This document shows, in pieces, positions 17,252-24,816 of a stretch of 25,974 nucleotides of DNA. Below the pieces are notes generated by a model. The model worked only from the letters and a program-made list of their open reading frames with translations, ran no database searches and was not told the origin of the DNA. Position 1 is the stretch's first letter. Every line of letters starts with the position of its first letter. Source of the DNA: an uncultured Collinsella sp. (lineage in GTDB: Bacteria; Actinomycetota; Coriobacteriia; Coriobacteriales; Coriobacteriaceae); contig CATYDM010000030.1 in NCBI GenBank assembly GCA_958405195.1, forward strand, positions 1 to 25,974, in the 5' to 3' direction. Both the position numbers and the translations under genes were made by a program.

Positions 17252-18631
17252 GTGCGTGTGTTTGCTCGACAAATGACAGTGCGTGTGAAGGCGGTGGCGG
17301 CAGCAGGTGCCGTTGCCGCCTTTTGGCTTGCCGTGTGGGTGCTGGTGGCGGGTCTCGTGGCGCAACCATTGATTTTGCCGGGGCCGGTCGCTGTCGTGGT
17401 GGCGTTGCTGCGGCTGGCATGTGATGCCGGGACGTGGGCGATTCTGGTGGGTTCAGGCGCACGGATCTTGGGCGGGCTGGCGCTTGCCGCGGTGTGCGGC
17501 GGCGTGATGGCGGGAGTCTCGGTGCGGTCGCTGACGTTTGCCCGCTTGGTGGCGCCGGCGCTTTCGTTTGTTAAGGCGACACCGGTTGCCTGCGTGGTGG
17601 TCCTGCTGCTCATTTGGTTGGGGTCGGCGCGTGTGAGCGTCGCGGCGGTCTTTTTGATGGCACTGCCGGGCGTGTATTTTTCGCTGGTCGAGGGCTTGGC
17701 GCAAGTGGATAAGCCGCTGGAGCAGATGTTTCGTCTGCATGGCGTGCGGGGTTGGCGTCTGTTTTGTGCCCACACCTGGCGCGAAGTCCTGCCGTTTGTG
17801 CTTTCGTGCGCCCGCGCTGTGATCGGCATGAGCTGGAAGGCCGGCGTGGCGGCGGAGCTCATCGGCATGGCGACGGGCACCGTGGGCGAACGCATCTATC
17901 AGGCGAAGCTGCTCATCGAGACGGCTGATCTGCTGGCGTGGACCGTGTTGGTCGTTGCCGCCTCGTGGGCGTGTGAGCGCGTGCTGGTGTGGCTGCTGCG
18001 GGTTTCGGGACCCGTGGCGTGGCGCGCGGCCGTGCGGGCACATGGGCATGGACTGCGTGGGCGTGCGGGCGGCTCTGCTGGTGGCGGGGCTGCGGCGGAG
18101 CTTGCGCTCGCCGTGGGCGACCGGGCACCCTGGGCTCCGGCGCTGGATGGTCTGGTGCTCAACGTGCCCGCGGGCGGGCGTATCTGCGTGATGGGCGCTT
18201 CAGGCGTGGGCAAGTCGACGCTGCTTTCGTTGACAGCGGGGGAATGCGCACCGTGCTCCATGGTGTTTCAGGATACGCGCCTGGTTGAGGACGCCTCTGC
18301 TTTGGATAACGTGCTGGTGTGTGCCGACGCGCGCGTGGACGCCTCGAGTGCCGCGGCCCTGTTGCGCCTGCTGGTGCCGGGGATCGATGTGCATGCCCGC
18401 GTGGCCGAGCTCTCGGGCGGGCAGCGCCGTCGCGTCGAGATTGCCCGAGCCCTGCTGTGTCCGGGCGACGCGGTGATTCTGGACGAGCCCTTTACCGGTC
18501 TAGATACCGCTGCGCGCGACGCATGCGCCGAGGTCGTGCTCGACTTGCTCGACGGCCGCATGCTGTTGCTTGCCACGCACGATGCCGTCGATGCTCGGGC
18601 CCTCAATATCTCGGACATCATCACGCTCTAA
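17252..18631 (+). CDS. Single-chain ABC importer: permease fused to a shortened ATPase
   Basis: The 459-residue protein joins a SsuC/TauC-like permease (about 1-255, five or six hydrophobic segments, with the coupling region near 198-210, AGVAAELIGMATG) to an ABC ATPase (about 282-459) through a Gly/Ala/Arg-rich linker. ATPase motifs are intact: Walker A GASGVGKST (315-323), Q-loop Q340, LSGGQ (387-391), Walker B VILDEP (408-413), D-loop GLD and switch H443. The ATPase half is small, about 180 residues against the usual 230-250, and only 18 residues separate the Walker A lysine from the Q-loop glutamine, so most of the beta-subdomain is missing. The GTG at 17252 follows GGAG; GTG 17258 or ATG 17273 are alternatives. 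It would pair with the binding protein encoded upstream, which is broken here. Substrate unknown. Confidence 0.88.
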   Translation: MRVFARQMTVRVKAVAAAGAVAAFWLAVWVLVAGLVAQPLILPGPVAVVVALLRLACDAGTWAILVGSGARILGGLALAAVCGGVMAGVSVRSLTFARLVAPALSFVKATPVACVVVLLLIWLGSARVSVAAVFLMALPGVYFSLVEGLAQVDKPLEQMFRLHGVRGWRLFCAHTWREVLPFVLSCARAVIGMSWKAGVAAELIGMATGTVGERIYQAKLLIETADLLAWTVLVVAASWACERVLVWLLRVSGPVAWRAAVRAHGHGLRGRAGGSAGGGAAAELALAVGDRAPWAPALDGLVLNVPAGGRICVMGASGVGKSTLLSLTAGECAPCSMVFQDTRLVEDASALDNVLVCADARVDASSAAALLRLLVPGIDVHARVAELSGGQRRRVEIARALLCPGDAVILDEPFTGLDTAARDACAEVVLDLLDGRMLLLATHDAVDARALNISDIITL

Positions 18632-18687
18632 ATACTTACTCAGCAACAAAATGATTCGTTTTCCCCCGTCCCCATGGGGTCGGGCGT

Positions 18688-18732
18688 GGTATTCTATCTG
18701 CGGGGTGATACTTAGGAATACCAAGTAATACC
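18688..18732. promoter_or_regulatory. Clustered AATACC half-sites upstream of the antitoxin gene
   Basis: GGTATTC (18688-18694) faces GAATACC (18716-18722), and AATACC recurs at 18717-18722 and 18727-18732, 10 bp apart. RelB/DinJ-type antitoxins usually repress their own promoter through palindromes of this kind, so these may be autoregulatory sites. Confidence 0.35.
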
Positions 18733-18753
18733 AATGCCGTAGAACAAACTCCA

Positions 18754-18810
18754 GATGCGGGCCAATCGGGTTGCCTTCACAGCCCGTCGCCCAGCCGCGT
18801 GGCCCGCATC
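18754..18810 (+). promoter_or_regulatory. Inverted repeat in the antitoxin leader
   Basis: GATGCGGGCCA (18754-18764) and TGGCCCGCATC (18800-18810) are perfect 11-bp arms around 35 nt. The right arm ends 35 bp before the antitoxin ATG. It could fold in the leader RNA. Confidence 0.4.
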
Positions 18811-18845
18811 CATCCGCACCACCGTCGTTTCAAAAAGGAAGCGCC

Positions 18846-19049
18846 ATGGCAGAACACATGACCCCGGTTGTCGCGAAGGTCTTGCCCGAGGAAAAGGCGG
18901 CCTTCGCGGCGGCAACCCAGCTCGTGGGCACCACGCCGTCCAACGCCATCCGCATGTTCATCGCCGCCTTCAATCGCTGCGGCACCTTCCCGTTCGACAT
19001 CTCGCCGAGCGGGGCTTTTGGCGCTGCGCCCGATTCTCATCAACAATGA
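18846..19049 (+). CDS. RelB/DinJ-family antitoxin-like protein (orphan)
   Basis: The 67-residue protein matches the ribbon-helix-helix antitoxin pattern: a short N-terminal strand (VVAKVLPEEKAAFAAA), then helices with TTPSNAIRMFIAAFNRCGTFPFDIS. The AI-RMF and G-FPF elements are characteristic of RelB/DinJ antitoxins, which neutralise an mRNA interferase and bind their own promoter. The ATG at 18846 follows AAGGA; a longer reading from 18771 lacks a ribosome binding site. No toxin gene follows. Instead a repeat hairpin begins right after the stop codon, and the next gene is an unrelated CPBP protein. The partner may have been lost, or the protein may act as a stand-alone regulator or antidote to a toxin encoded elsewhere. 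Confidence 0.8.
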   Translation: MAEHMTPVVAKVLPEEKAAFAAATQLVGTTPSNAIRMFIAAFNRCGTFPFDISPSGAFGAAPDSHQQ

Positions 19050-19062
19050 CTGTCCCAAACTG

Positions 19063-19120
19063 CCGGCACTTGGGGACGTTCCTTTTCTGCCGGCAGTTAA
19101 GGAACGTCCCTAAGTGCCGG
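19063..19120. repeat. Palindromic repeat between antitoxin and CPBP genes
   Basis: Arms of 20 bp with one mismatch at 19063-19082 and 19101-19120 enclose an 18-nt loop that itself contains CTGCCGGCAG. An 18-mer of the right arm is identical to 7603-7620. It starts 14 bp after the antitoxin stop and has no U-run, so it is a dispersed element more than a terminator. Confidence 0.8.
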
Positions 19121-19137
19121 GTTTTGAGGAGGTTGGC

Positions 19138-20049
19138 ATGCTCAATGCGATGGCGTGGGCGCTTGCGTGTTTTGGCGTTGTCGCTGCCGATATAGCCCTG
19201 AGCGTGGTTCTGTTTTCAGTTCTCGATGCCGTATCGGCGCTGACGGGCTATCCGATCGACAACCTCGATATCCAATGGTTCCAGGCTGCCGCTCAGACGA
19301 CGTCGTTTTTGATGGCGCTGCTGTGGTGGCGCTATCTGTGGCCGCGGTCGTTTATCGCGCGCTGGCAAGGTGAGCGTCCGCTTGGCGGGGGAGTGCGTAG
19401 CGCGTGGAAGCGCATTGCCTGCGTTATCGTGATCGGCTTGGCACTGCAGGTGGTCGTTGGCTACGTGACCGACGCCGTACTGTCATTGTTGCCCGAGGTC
19501 GCGGTCGATTACAGTGAACTTGTCGAGGAAACAGGCATGGGCGACACCAGCTATCTCGCCGTCCTGACTACGGTGCTCGGCGCTCCGTTTTGCGAGGAGC
19601 TGCTGGTGCGCGGCATCATTTTTGAGTTTTCGCTCCGAGCGTTTAACCCGCAGTGTCGCCCACTTTGGAAGCGCCGACGTCTCGTGCGACCGCAAGACGG
19701 CGCCATGGTGCCCTGGGCGGCCCCGAGTACCTGGGGTATCGCCGCGGCGATTGTGCTGCAGGCGGCAATCTTCGGCTTTATGCACATGAATTGGGTACAG
19801 GGCTGCTATGCGGGTGCCGCCGGCCTCATCTTTGGCTGGGTACTCGTGACCACCGGAAAGCTCCGCTACACGATTCTGCTGCACTTTGCCTTTAATGCCG
19901 GGTCGTATCTCATGACGATGCTCTGGTTTGTGAACACGCCGCTCGACGTGGCGGTCACGGTTGCCATCGCCGGCATCATCCTCGTGGAGGCGATGCGCTC
20001 ACTGCGCCACGCATGCGAGACGGACATAGCGACGGCACCGCTGCCTTAG
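19138..20049 (+). CDS. CPBP-family intramembrane metalloprotease homologue
   Basis: The 303-residue membrane protein has about seven or eight hydrophobic segments and the signature residues of the CAAX protease/bacteriocin-processing (Abi) family: EELLVR (153-158), F212 with H216 in FGFMHM, and H249/N253 in HFAFN. These motifs coordinate a metal within the membrane. Members process peptides or proteins, act in bacteriocin immunity, or have unknown roles. The ATG at 19138 was chosen because GAGGAGG lies 5 bp upstream; the frame opens earlier inside the repeat. It follows the repeat hairpin and ends with a stop that overlaps the stop of the convergent YgiQ-type gene. No bacteriocin precursor was seen nearby, so the substrate is unknown. 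Confidence 0.88.
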   Translation: MLNAMAWALACFGVVAADIALSVVLFSVLDAVSALTGYPIDNLDIQWFQAAAQTTSFLMALLWWRYLWPRSFIARWQGERPLGGGVRSAWKRIACVIVIGLALQVVVGYVTDAVLSLLPEVAVDYSELVEETGMGDTSYLAVLTTVLGAPFCEELLVRGIIFEFSLRAFNPQCRPLWKRRRLVRPQDGAMVPWAAPSTWGIAAAIVLQAAIFGFMHMNWVQGCYAGAAGLIFGWVLVTTGKLRYTILLHFAFNAGSYLMTMLWFVNTPLDVAVTVAIAGIILVEAMRSLRHACETDIATAPLP

Positions 20050-22193
20050 TTGCGCCTGCCGCCTCCGTTGGCGCCCTGCCGTCCCTGGGCCGCGCGGTTG
20101 CGGCCGGCAGTGTTCTGCGCGCGCGACATGCTGCCGTGACCCTTGCTGCCCTTAGGCCCCTTGCCGGCGCCGCCAGCGCCACCGTGGGCCTTGCCGCCCT
20201 TATTGCCGGCGCCATGTCCGCCGCCAGCAGACGTCTCGCCCGGTCGCGGCGGCACGGGACGGATCAGGCAATGCTTGGTGTAGCCGATCAGATCGCGGCG
20301 GCCGGCCTTCTCCAGCGCCTCACGTACCAGCTTGTAGTTCTCGGGCTTGCGATACTGGATGAGCGCGCGTTGCATGGCCTTCTCGTGCGGGTCGCGCGCC
20401 ACGTAGATCGGCTCCATGGTGCGCGGGTCCACGCCGGTGTAGTACATGCAGGTCGACATGGTGGACGGCGTGGGGTAGAAGTCCTGCACCTGCTCGGGCA
20501 TGTAGCCCATGTCGCGCACGGCCTCGGCAAGGTCCACGGCTTCCTTCATCGTCGAGCCGGGATGGCTCGAGATCAGATATGGCACCACGTACTGCTTGAG
20601 TCCGTACTCGCGGTTCAAACGTTCAAATTTACGGCAGAACGCGTCGTAGACGGAGCGGCTCGGCTTGCCCATCACGGACAGCACCGCGTCGCTCACGTGC
20701 TCGGGCGCTACGCGCAGCTGGCCCGAGACGTGATGTTCCAACAGCTCGCGCAAAAACTCGTCCGAGGCATCGGCCATGGTGTAGTCAAAACGGATGCCGC
20801 TGCGCACGAAGACCTTCTTGACGCCCGGCAGCTGGCGCAGGTCGCGCAGCAGCTGCGTGTAGCCGCTCTCGTCGACCACCATGTTCTTGCACACGCTCGG
20901 CCATAGGCAGCGCTTGTTCTTGCACACGCCGTGTTTGAGCTGCTTGTCGCAGGCCGGGCGGCTAAAGTTGGCCGTCGGTCCGCCCACGTCGTTGATGTAG
21001 CCCTTGAACTCGGGGTCGTGTGTGAGCAGCTCGGCCTCGCGCATGATCGAGTCGTGGCTGCGCATCTGCAGCACGCGGCCCTGGTGGAAGGTCAGCGCGC
21101 AAAACGAGCACTCACCAAAACAGCCGCGGTTGGAGCTAATGGAAAACTTGATCTCGGCAAAGGCCGGCACGCCGCCCGCCGCGTCGTAATCGGGATGCCA
21201 ATCGCGTGCGTAGGGGAGTTCGGCCACCTCGTCCATCTCGTCGGTGGTGAGCGTGGCCGACGGTGGGTTCTGCACCACATAGACGCTGTTGGGGTAGGGC
21301 TCTACCAGACGATGCCCGGTGATGGGGTCCATGTTCTGCTGCTGTACGTTAAAGCTGCGCGCGTAATTGAGCTTGTCGGCGGCAAGGTCGTCCCAGCCGG
21401 GCAGCAAGTCGTAGTCGTAGACCTCGTCGAGCGAGCTGGTGCGGTAGACGGTGCCGTTGATATAGGTGATCTGATCGACGGGCAGCCCCGCGTCGAGCGC
21501 GTCGGCGATCTCGACAATCGCGTGCTCGCCCATGCCGTAGATGAGGATGTCGGCGCCCGAGTCGAGCAGCACCGAGCGCTTGAGCTTATCCTGCCAGTAG
21601 TCGTAGTGGGCCAGGCGGCGCAGGCTTGCCTCGATGCCGCCGATAATGATGGGGGCGTCCTTGAACGTCTGACGGATGAGATTGCCGTAGACCGTGACGG
21701 CACGGTTGGGGCGGTGACCTTCCTCGCCGCCGGGGGTATAGGCGTCGGTGTGGCGGCGGTGCTTGGTCACCGAATAGTGGTTGACCATGGAGTCCATGTT
21801 GCCGGCACTGACCAAAAAGCCCAGGCGCGGCTCACCGAGCACGCTGATGCTGGCGGGATCGGTCCAGTCGGGTTGGCAGATGATGCCCACTTTGTAGCCG
21901 TGCGCGTCGAGTACGCGGCTGATGATGGCCATACCAAAGCTGGGGTGGTCCACGTAGGCGTCGCCGCAGATGTAGATGAAGTCACACTGGTCCCAACCGC
22001 GCGCGTCCATATCGGCGCGGCTGACGGGGAGGAACTTATCGCGGCCCGGGCGCCAGGGGCGGGCAGGCGTCGCTTGGGAATGCTTGGCGCGGGCGACCGT
22101 GGCCTGCGCCTTGCCGCCGCGCTTTTGCTGCTGGCCCTGTTTGCCCTGCTGTTCGCGTTGGCTGTTCTGAGCGTGCTGAGGCTTTTTTGCCAC
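20046..22193 (-). CDS. YgiQ-family (UPF0313) radical SAM protein
   Basis: The 715-residue protein belongs to the YgiQ family of radical SAM enzymes, whose reaction is unknown. The [4Fe-4S]-SAM motif is CFGECSFC (C358, C362, C365). A second cysteine group (C415, C424, C429, C435) follows. The N-terminal domain (about 50-330) has the typical GDAYVDHPSFGMAIISRVL segment. The first ~45 residues are Gln/Lys-rich, and the last ~65 are Gly/Lys/Arg-rich and low-complexity, suggesting nucleic-acid contact. The GTG at 22193 was chosen because GGGAGGG precedes it; the frame remains open far upstream without a ribosome binding site. Its stop overlaps that of the convergent CPBP gene by 3 bp, so there is no room for a terminator between them. 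Confidence 0.93.
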   Translation of the reverse strand: MAKKPQHAQNSQREQQGKQGQQQKRGGKAQATVARAKHSQATPARPWRPGRDKFLPVSRADMDARGWDQCDFIYICGDAYVDHPSFGMAIISRVLDAHGYKVGIICQPDWTDPASISVLGEPRLGFLVSAGNMDSMVNHYSVTKHRRHTDAYTPGGEEGHRPNRAVTVYGNLIRQTFKDAPIIIGGIEASLRRLAHYDYWQDKLKRSVLLDSGADILIYGMGEHAIVEIADALDAGLPVDQITYINGTVYRTSSLDEVYDYDLLPGWDDLAADKLNYARSFNVQQQNMDPITGHRLVEPYPNSVYVVQNPPSATLTTDEMDEVAELPYARDWHPDYDAAGGVPAFAEIKFSISSNRGCFGECSFCALTFHQGRVLQMRSHDSIMREAELLTHDPEFKGYINDVGGPTANFSRPACDKQLKHGVCKNKRCLWPSVCKNMVVDESGYTQLLRDLRQLPGVKKVFVRSGIRFDYTMADASDEFLRELLEHHVSGQLRVAPEHVSDAVLSVMGKPSRSVYDAFCRKFERLNREYGLKQYVVPYLISSHPGSTMKEAVDLAEAVRDMGYMPEQVQDFYPTPSTMSTCMYYTGVDPRTMEPIYVARDPHEKAMQRALIQYRKPENYKLVREALEKAGRRDLIGYTKHCLIRPVPPRPGETSAGGGHGAGNKGGKAHGGAGGAGKGPKGSKGHGSMSRAQNTAGRNRAAQGRQGANGGGRRN

Positions 22194-22230
22194 GATCCCT
22201 CCCGGTGTCTGTATGCTGCACGTAATTGTA

Positions 22231-22265
22231 ACCAGTCTTTTTGGGACGGCGCTAAAAAGACTGGT
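22231..22265. promoter_or_regulatory. Perfect 12-bp inverted repeat between divergent genes
   Basis: ACCAGTCTTTTT (22231-22242) and AAAAAGACTGGT (22254-22265) flank 11 bp. It sits 37 bp upstream of the YgiQ-type start and 181 bp before the YoaK-like gene. With T-tract inside and A-tract outside it does not look like a terminator on either strand; an operator is more likely. Confidence 0.5.
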
Positions 22266-22446
22266 GGAGTACATGAGCTGGTGAGTGAGAGCGTCGCTGA
22301 GCCAGTCGTTTGTTTCCAGACTGTGTATCTGCGCGTTGGAGAACCCGTCTCGCGCGCACGCCATGTTGTCAATGGGTTACAGTATGAACAGCGGTTATGT
22401 TTCCGCCAACGCACGAGAGGGTCGTCAACAAGGAGGATGCACGACG

Positions 22447-23163
22447 ATGCAGCGTGCCAAACAGATATCAGAGTCCATCGAGCTGGGCATTATCTTGGCG
22501 CTCGCCGGTGGCTTTATGGACGTCTATTCGTACATTGGGCGCGATCATGTTTTCGCCAACGCGCAGACAGGCAACATCCTGCTCGTGGGCGTGAGCATCT
22601 CGGAGGGCAACTGGGCACTTGCGGGACGCTATTTCTTCCCCGTGGTGTCGTTTGCCGTGGGCATTATGCTTGCCGACCTGGTACACGAGCGGTTTGGCAG
22701 CGTGATTCACTGGCGCCAAGTGACGGTGTTCTTTGAAGCCGTTATCTTGCTGGGCGTGAGCTTTATCCCCGGCGGCAATTTCAACCTGCTCGCCAACTGC
22801 CTCACTTCGTTTGCCTGCGGCATGCAGGTCGAGAGCTTCCGCAAGATACATGGTCACGGCATCGCCACGACCATGTGCATCGGTAACCTGCGCAATGCGC
22901 TGCAAAACGTGGACGACTACATCATCACCCACAAGCGCGGCTTTTTGGAAAACGGCGTGCTGTACTTTGGCGTGATCTTTACCTTTGTGTTTGGCGCCGT
23001 GCTGGGCAACTGGTGTATTGAGCGCATGGGGCTGCACTCCATTGCGGTGGCGAGCGTGCTGTTGTTTATCGCGTTTGCCATCATGTTTATCGACCGCGAG
23101 CGTGACTTGCGCTCTCGCTGGAAGCGCGCCTGCGAAGATTGGAAAGACGCCTGCCAAAAATAG
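22447..23163 (+). CDS. YoaK/DUF1275-family membrane protein
   Basis: The 238-residue protein is hydrophobic with about six membrane segments. The family hallmarks are GGFMDVYSYI (about 19-28), the conserved FANAQTGNILLVG stretch (about 35-47), ACGMQVESFRKIHGHGIATTMCIGNL in the middle, and a short basic C-terminal tail. DUF1275 (YoaK) proteins are inner-membrane proteins of unknown function, sometimes suggested to be transporters. The ATG at 22447 follows AAGGAGG; earlier in-frame ATGs lack this. It is divergent from the YgiQ-type gene and followed by a strong terminator, so it is probably monocistronic. Confidence 0.9.
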   Translation: MQRAKQISESIELGIILALAGGFMDVYSYIGRDHVFANAQTGNILLVGVSISEGNWALAGRYFFPVVSFAVGIMLADLVHERFGSVIHWRQVTVFFEAVILLGVSFIPGGNFNLLANCLTSFACGMQVESFRKIHGHGIATTMCIGNLRNALQNVDDYIITHKRGFLENGVLYFGVIFTFVFGAVLGNWCIERMGLHSIAVASVLLFIAFAIMFIDRERDLRSRWKRACEDWKDACQK

Positions 23164-23176
23164 CGGCAGGATGTGG

Positions 23177-23195
23177 CAAGGGGGCAGTCCCCTTG
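23177..23195 (+). other. Short hairpin after the YoaK-like gene
   Basis: CAAGGGG (23177-23183) and CCCCTTG (23189-23195) form a perfect 7-bp stem with a 5-nt loop, 13 bp past the stop. It lacks a U-run and precedes the real terminator. Confidence 0.5.
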
Positions 23196-23217
23196 TCAGA
23201 TAGATCGATAATGGGGA

Positions 23218-23246
23218 GGGGACGGCCATCTCGGCCGCCCCTTTTT
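23218..23246 (+). terminator. Rho-independent terminator of the YoaK-like gene
   Basis: GGGG, a bulged A, then CGGCC (23218-23227) pairs with GGCCGCCCC (23233-23241), followed by five T residues. Confidence 0.9.
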
Positions 23247-23277
23247 GTTTAGTGGTCTGGTGGTGACGATACCAGTT

Positions 23278-23293
23278 GTTGAAACGCTTTAAC
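23278..23293. promoter_or_regulatory. LacI-type operator-like site upstream of fucO
   Basis: GTTGAAACGCTTTAAC is symmetric at 12 of 16 positions around a central CG, like catabolite-type LacI-family operators. A similar site ends the window (25930-25945). It lies 100 bp upstream of the fucO start. Confidence 0.45.
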
Positions 23294-23320
23294 ACTTTTG
23301 ACGTTCTCACGTGTTTTTTG

Positions 23321-23350
23321 TTTCAAAAGCGTTAGGATGGGACTTATAGT
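23321..23350 (+). promoter_or_regulatory. Candidate fucO promoter
   Basis: TATAGT (23345-23350) is a fair -10 element; the -35 region (TTTCAA, 23321-23326) is poor. The LacI-type site lies immediately upstream. Confidence 0.3.
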
Positions 23351-23392
23351 GCGGGGCGTAACGGGTGCTCCGCGCACGATAGGAGGCTATCA

Positions 23393-24559
23393 ATGGCTAA
23401 TCGTTTCGTTCTCAATACCATCTCTTATCATGGTTCCGGCGCCATCAAGGAGATCCCCGGCGAGCTCCAGCGTCGCGGCTACAAGAAGATCTTCGTCTGC
23501 TCCGACCCCGATCTGGTCAAGTTTGGCGTTACCGCTAAGGTGACCGACGAGCTCGACGCCGCCGGCATCGCTTGGAGCCTCTACTCCGAGATCAAGCCCA
23601 ACCCCACTATCCAGAACGTCAAGGACGGCGTCGAGGCCTTCAAGGCCGCCGAGGCTGACGCTATCGTGACCATCGGTGGTGGCTCCTCCATGGACACCGC
23701 TAAGGCCATCGGCATCATCATCAACAATCCCGAGTTCGCTGATGTCCGCAGCCTCGAGGGCGTTGCTCCCACTAAGAACCACGCCGTGTTCACCATCGCC
23801 GTGCCGACGACCGCCGGTACCGCCGCCGAGGTGACCATCAACTACGTCATCACCGACCCCGAGAAGGTCCGCAAGTTCGTGTGCGTCGACACCAACGACG
23901 CCCCCGAGGTCGCCGTCGTCGATCCTGACATGATGGCTTCCATGCCCGCCGGCCTGACCGCTTCCACTGGTATGGACGCTCTGACCCACGCCATCGAGGG
24001 CTACACCACCAAGGGTGCTTGGGAGCTCTCTGACATGTTCCACTTTGAGGCTATTAAGCTGATCAGCGAGAACCTGCGTGACTCCGTCGCCGAGGCCAAG
24101 TCCGGCCAGCCCGGCTCCGGCCGCGAGGGCATGGCCCTTGGCCAGTATGTTGCCGGCATGGGCTTCTCCAACGTTGGCCTGGGCATCGACCACGCAATGG
24201 CTCACACCCTGTCTGCTCACTACGACACCCCGCACGGCGTCGCTTGCGCCATGCTGCTGCCGATTGCCATGGAATTCAACAAGCCGGTTTGCGCCGAGCG
24301 CCTGGCCAAGGTCGCCGTTGCCATGGGCGTTGACACCACGGGCATGAGCACCGACGAGGCCGCCGACGCCGCTATCGCCGCCGTCAAGCAGCTTTCCGCC
24401 GACGTGAACATCCCGCACGTCTGCGAGGCCATGAAGGCCGACGAGATCGAGGTCCTGGCCAAGGACGCCATGGCCGACGCCTGCTTCCCGGGTAACCCGC
24501 GCGAGGCGACGCTCGATGACGTCATCGAGCTCTTCAAGAAGATCTGCCCGGCTGCCTAA
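23393..24559 (+). CDS. fucO: Iron-containing alcohol dehydrogenase, lactaldehyde reductase
   Basis: The 388-residue cytoplasmic enzyme closely resembles FucO, which reduces L-lactaldehyde to 1,2-propanediol with NADH in anaerobic fucose and rhamnose breakdown. The N-terminus (MANR), NNPEFADVRSLEG (111-123), PTTAGTAAEVTINYVIT (138-154), GQYVAGMGFSNVGLG (250-264) and GNPREATL are near-identical to what I recall of E. coli FucO. The NAD loop is GGGSSMDTAK (95-104). Expected metal ligands are D195, H199, H267 and H281, with the same spacing as in FucO. The ATG at 23393 has AGGAGG 6 bp upstream. Upstream symmetric operator-like sequence suggests control by a LacI-family or catabolite regulator. 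No other fucose or rhamnose genes are in the window. Confidence 0.92.
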   Translation: MANRFVLNTISYHGSGAIKEIPGELQRRGYKKIFVCSDPDLVKFGVTAKVTDELDAAGIAWSLYSEIKPNPTIQNVKDGVEAFKAAEADAIVTIGGGSSMDTAKAIGIIINNPEFADVRSLEGVAPTKNHAVFTIAVPTTAGTAAEVTINYVITDPEKVRKFVCVDTNDAPEVAVVDPDMMASMPAGLTASTGMDALTHAIEGYTTKGAWELSDMFHFEAIKLISENLRDSVAEAKSGQPGSGREGMALGQYVAGMGFSNVGLGIDHAMAHTLSAHYDTPHGVACAMLLPIAMEFNKPVCAERLAKVAVAMGVDTTGMSTDEAADAAIAAVKQLSADVNIPHVCEAMKADEIEVLAKDAMADACFPGNPREATLDDVIELFKKICPAA

Positions 24560-24566
24560 TTTGGTT

Positions 24567-24697
24567 CGGCGGGCCCCTGCCCGTTAGCCCCACAATCGTC
24601 CTCGGACATGTCGGAAGCCCCCGCTGCGCACTTCGTGCGGCGGGGGCTTCCTCCGTCCTGCGGGAAGATTGTGGGGCTAACGGGCAGGGGCCCGCCG
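24567..24697. repeat. 131-bp nested palindrome after fucO
   Basis: Perfect 31-bp arms at 24567-24597 and 24667-24697 enclose a second hairpin whose 12-bp arms lie at 24613-24624 and 24640-24651. The left outer arm starts CGGCGGGCCCCTGCCCG. The whole element begins 8 bp after the fucO stop and could fold into one long structured RNA or a DNA cruciform. Confidence 0.9.
24613..24651 (+). terminator. Inner hairpin, possible fucO terminator
   Basis: GGAAGCCCCCGC (24613-24624) pairs with GCGGGGGCTTCC (24640-24651), extended by GCAC-TTC-GTGC at the tip. There is no U-run after it (TCCGTCC), so termination is plausible but not typical. Confidence 0.45.
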
Positions 24698-24816
24698 GCT
24701 CGTTATCGTGGCGGGCGCAGTTCTGAGGAGCTCAATGGGTTATCTCGCTAAGTAAAAAGATGGTTCGCGGTGGTATTGTTGCTGTAGGTTTAATTCGATA
24801 TGAAAGGGTGACTTTG

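Noticed and set aside
18668..18690. GC-rich near-palindrome around CCCCATGGGG as a terminator for the ABC gene
   Set aside because: The stem has an internal mismatch, almost no loop and no U-run, so it was not called as a terminator.
20931..22736. Long plus-strand open frame opposite the YgiQ-type gene
   Set aside because: It runs through the opposite strand of a clear radical SAM gene and into the next intergenic region and gene; there is no motif or ribosome binding site.
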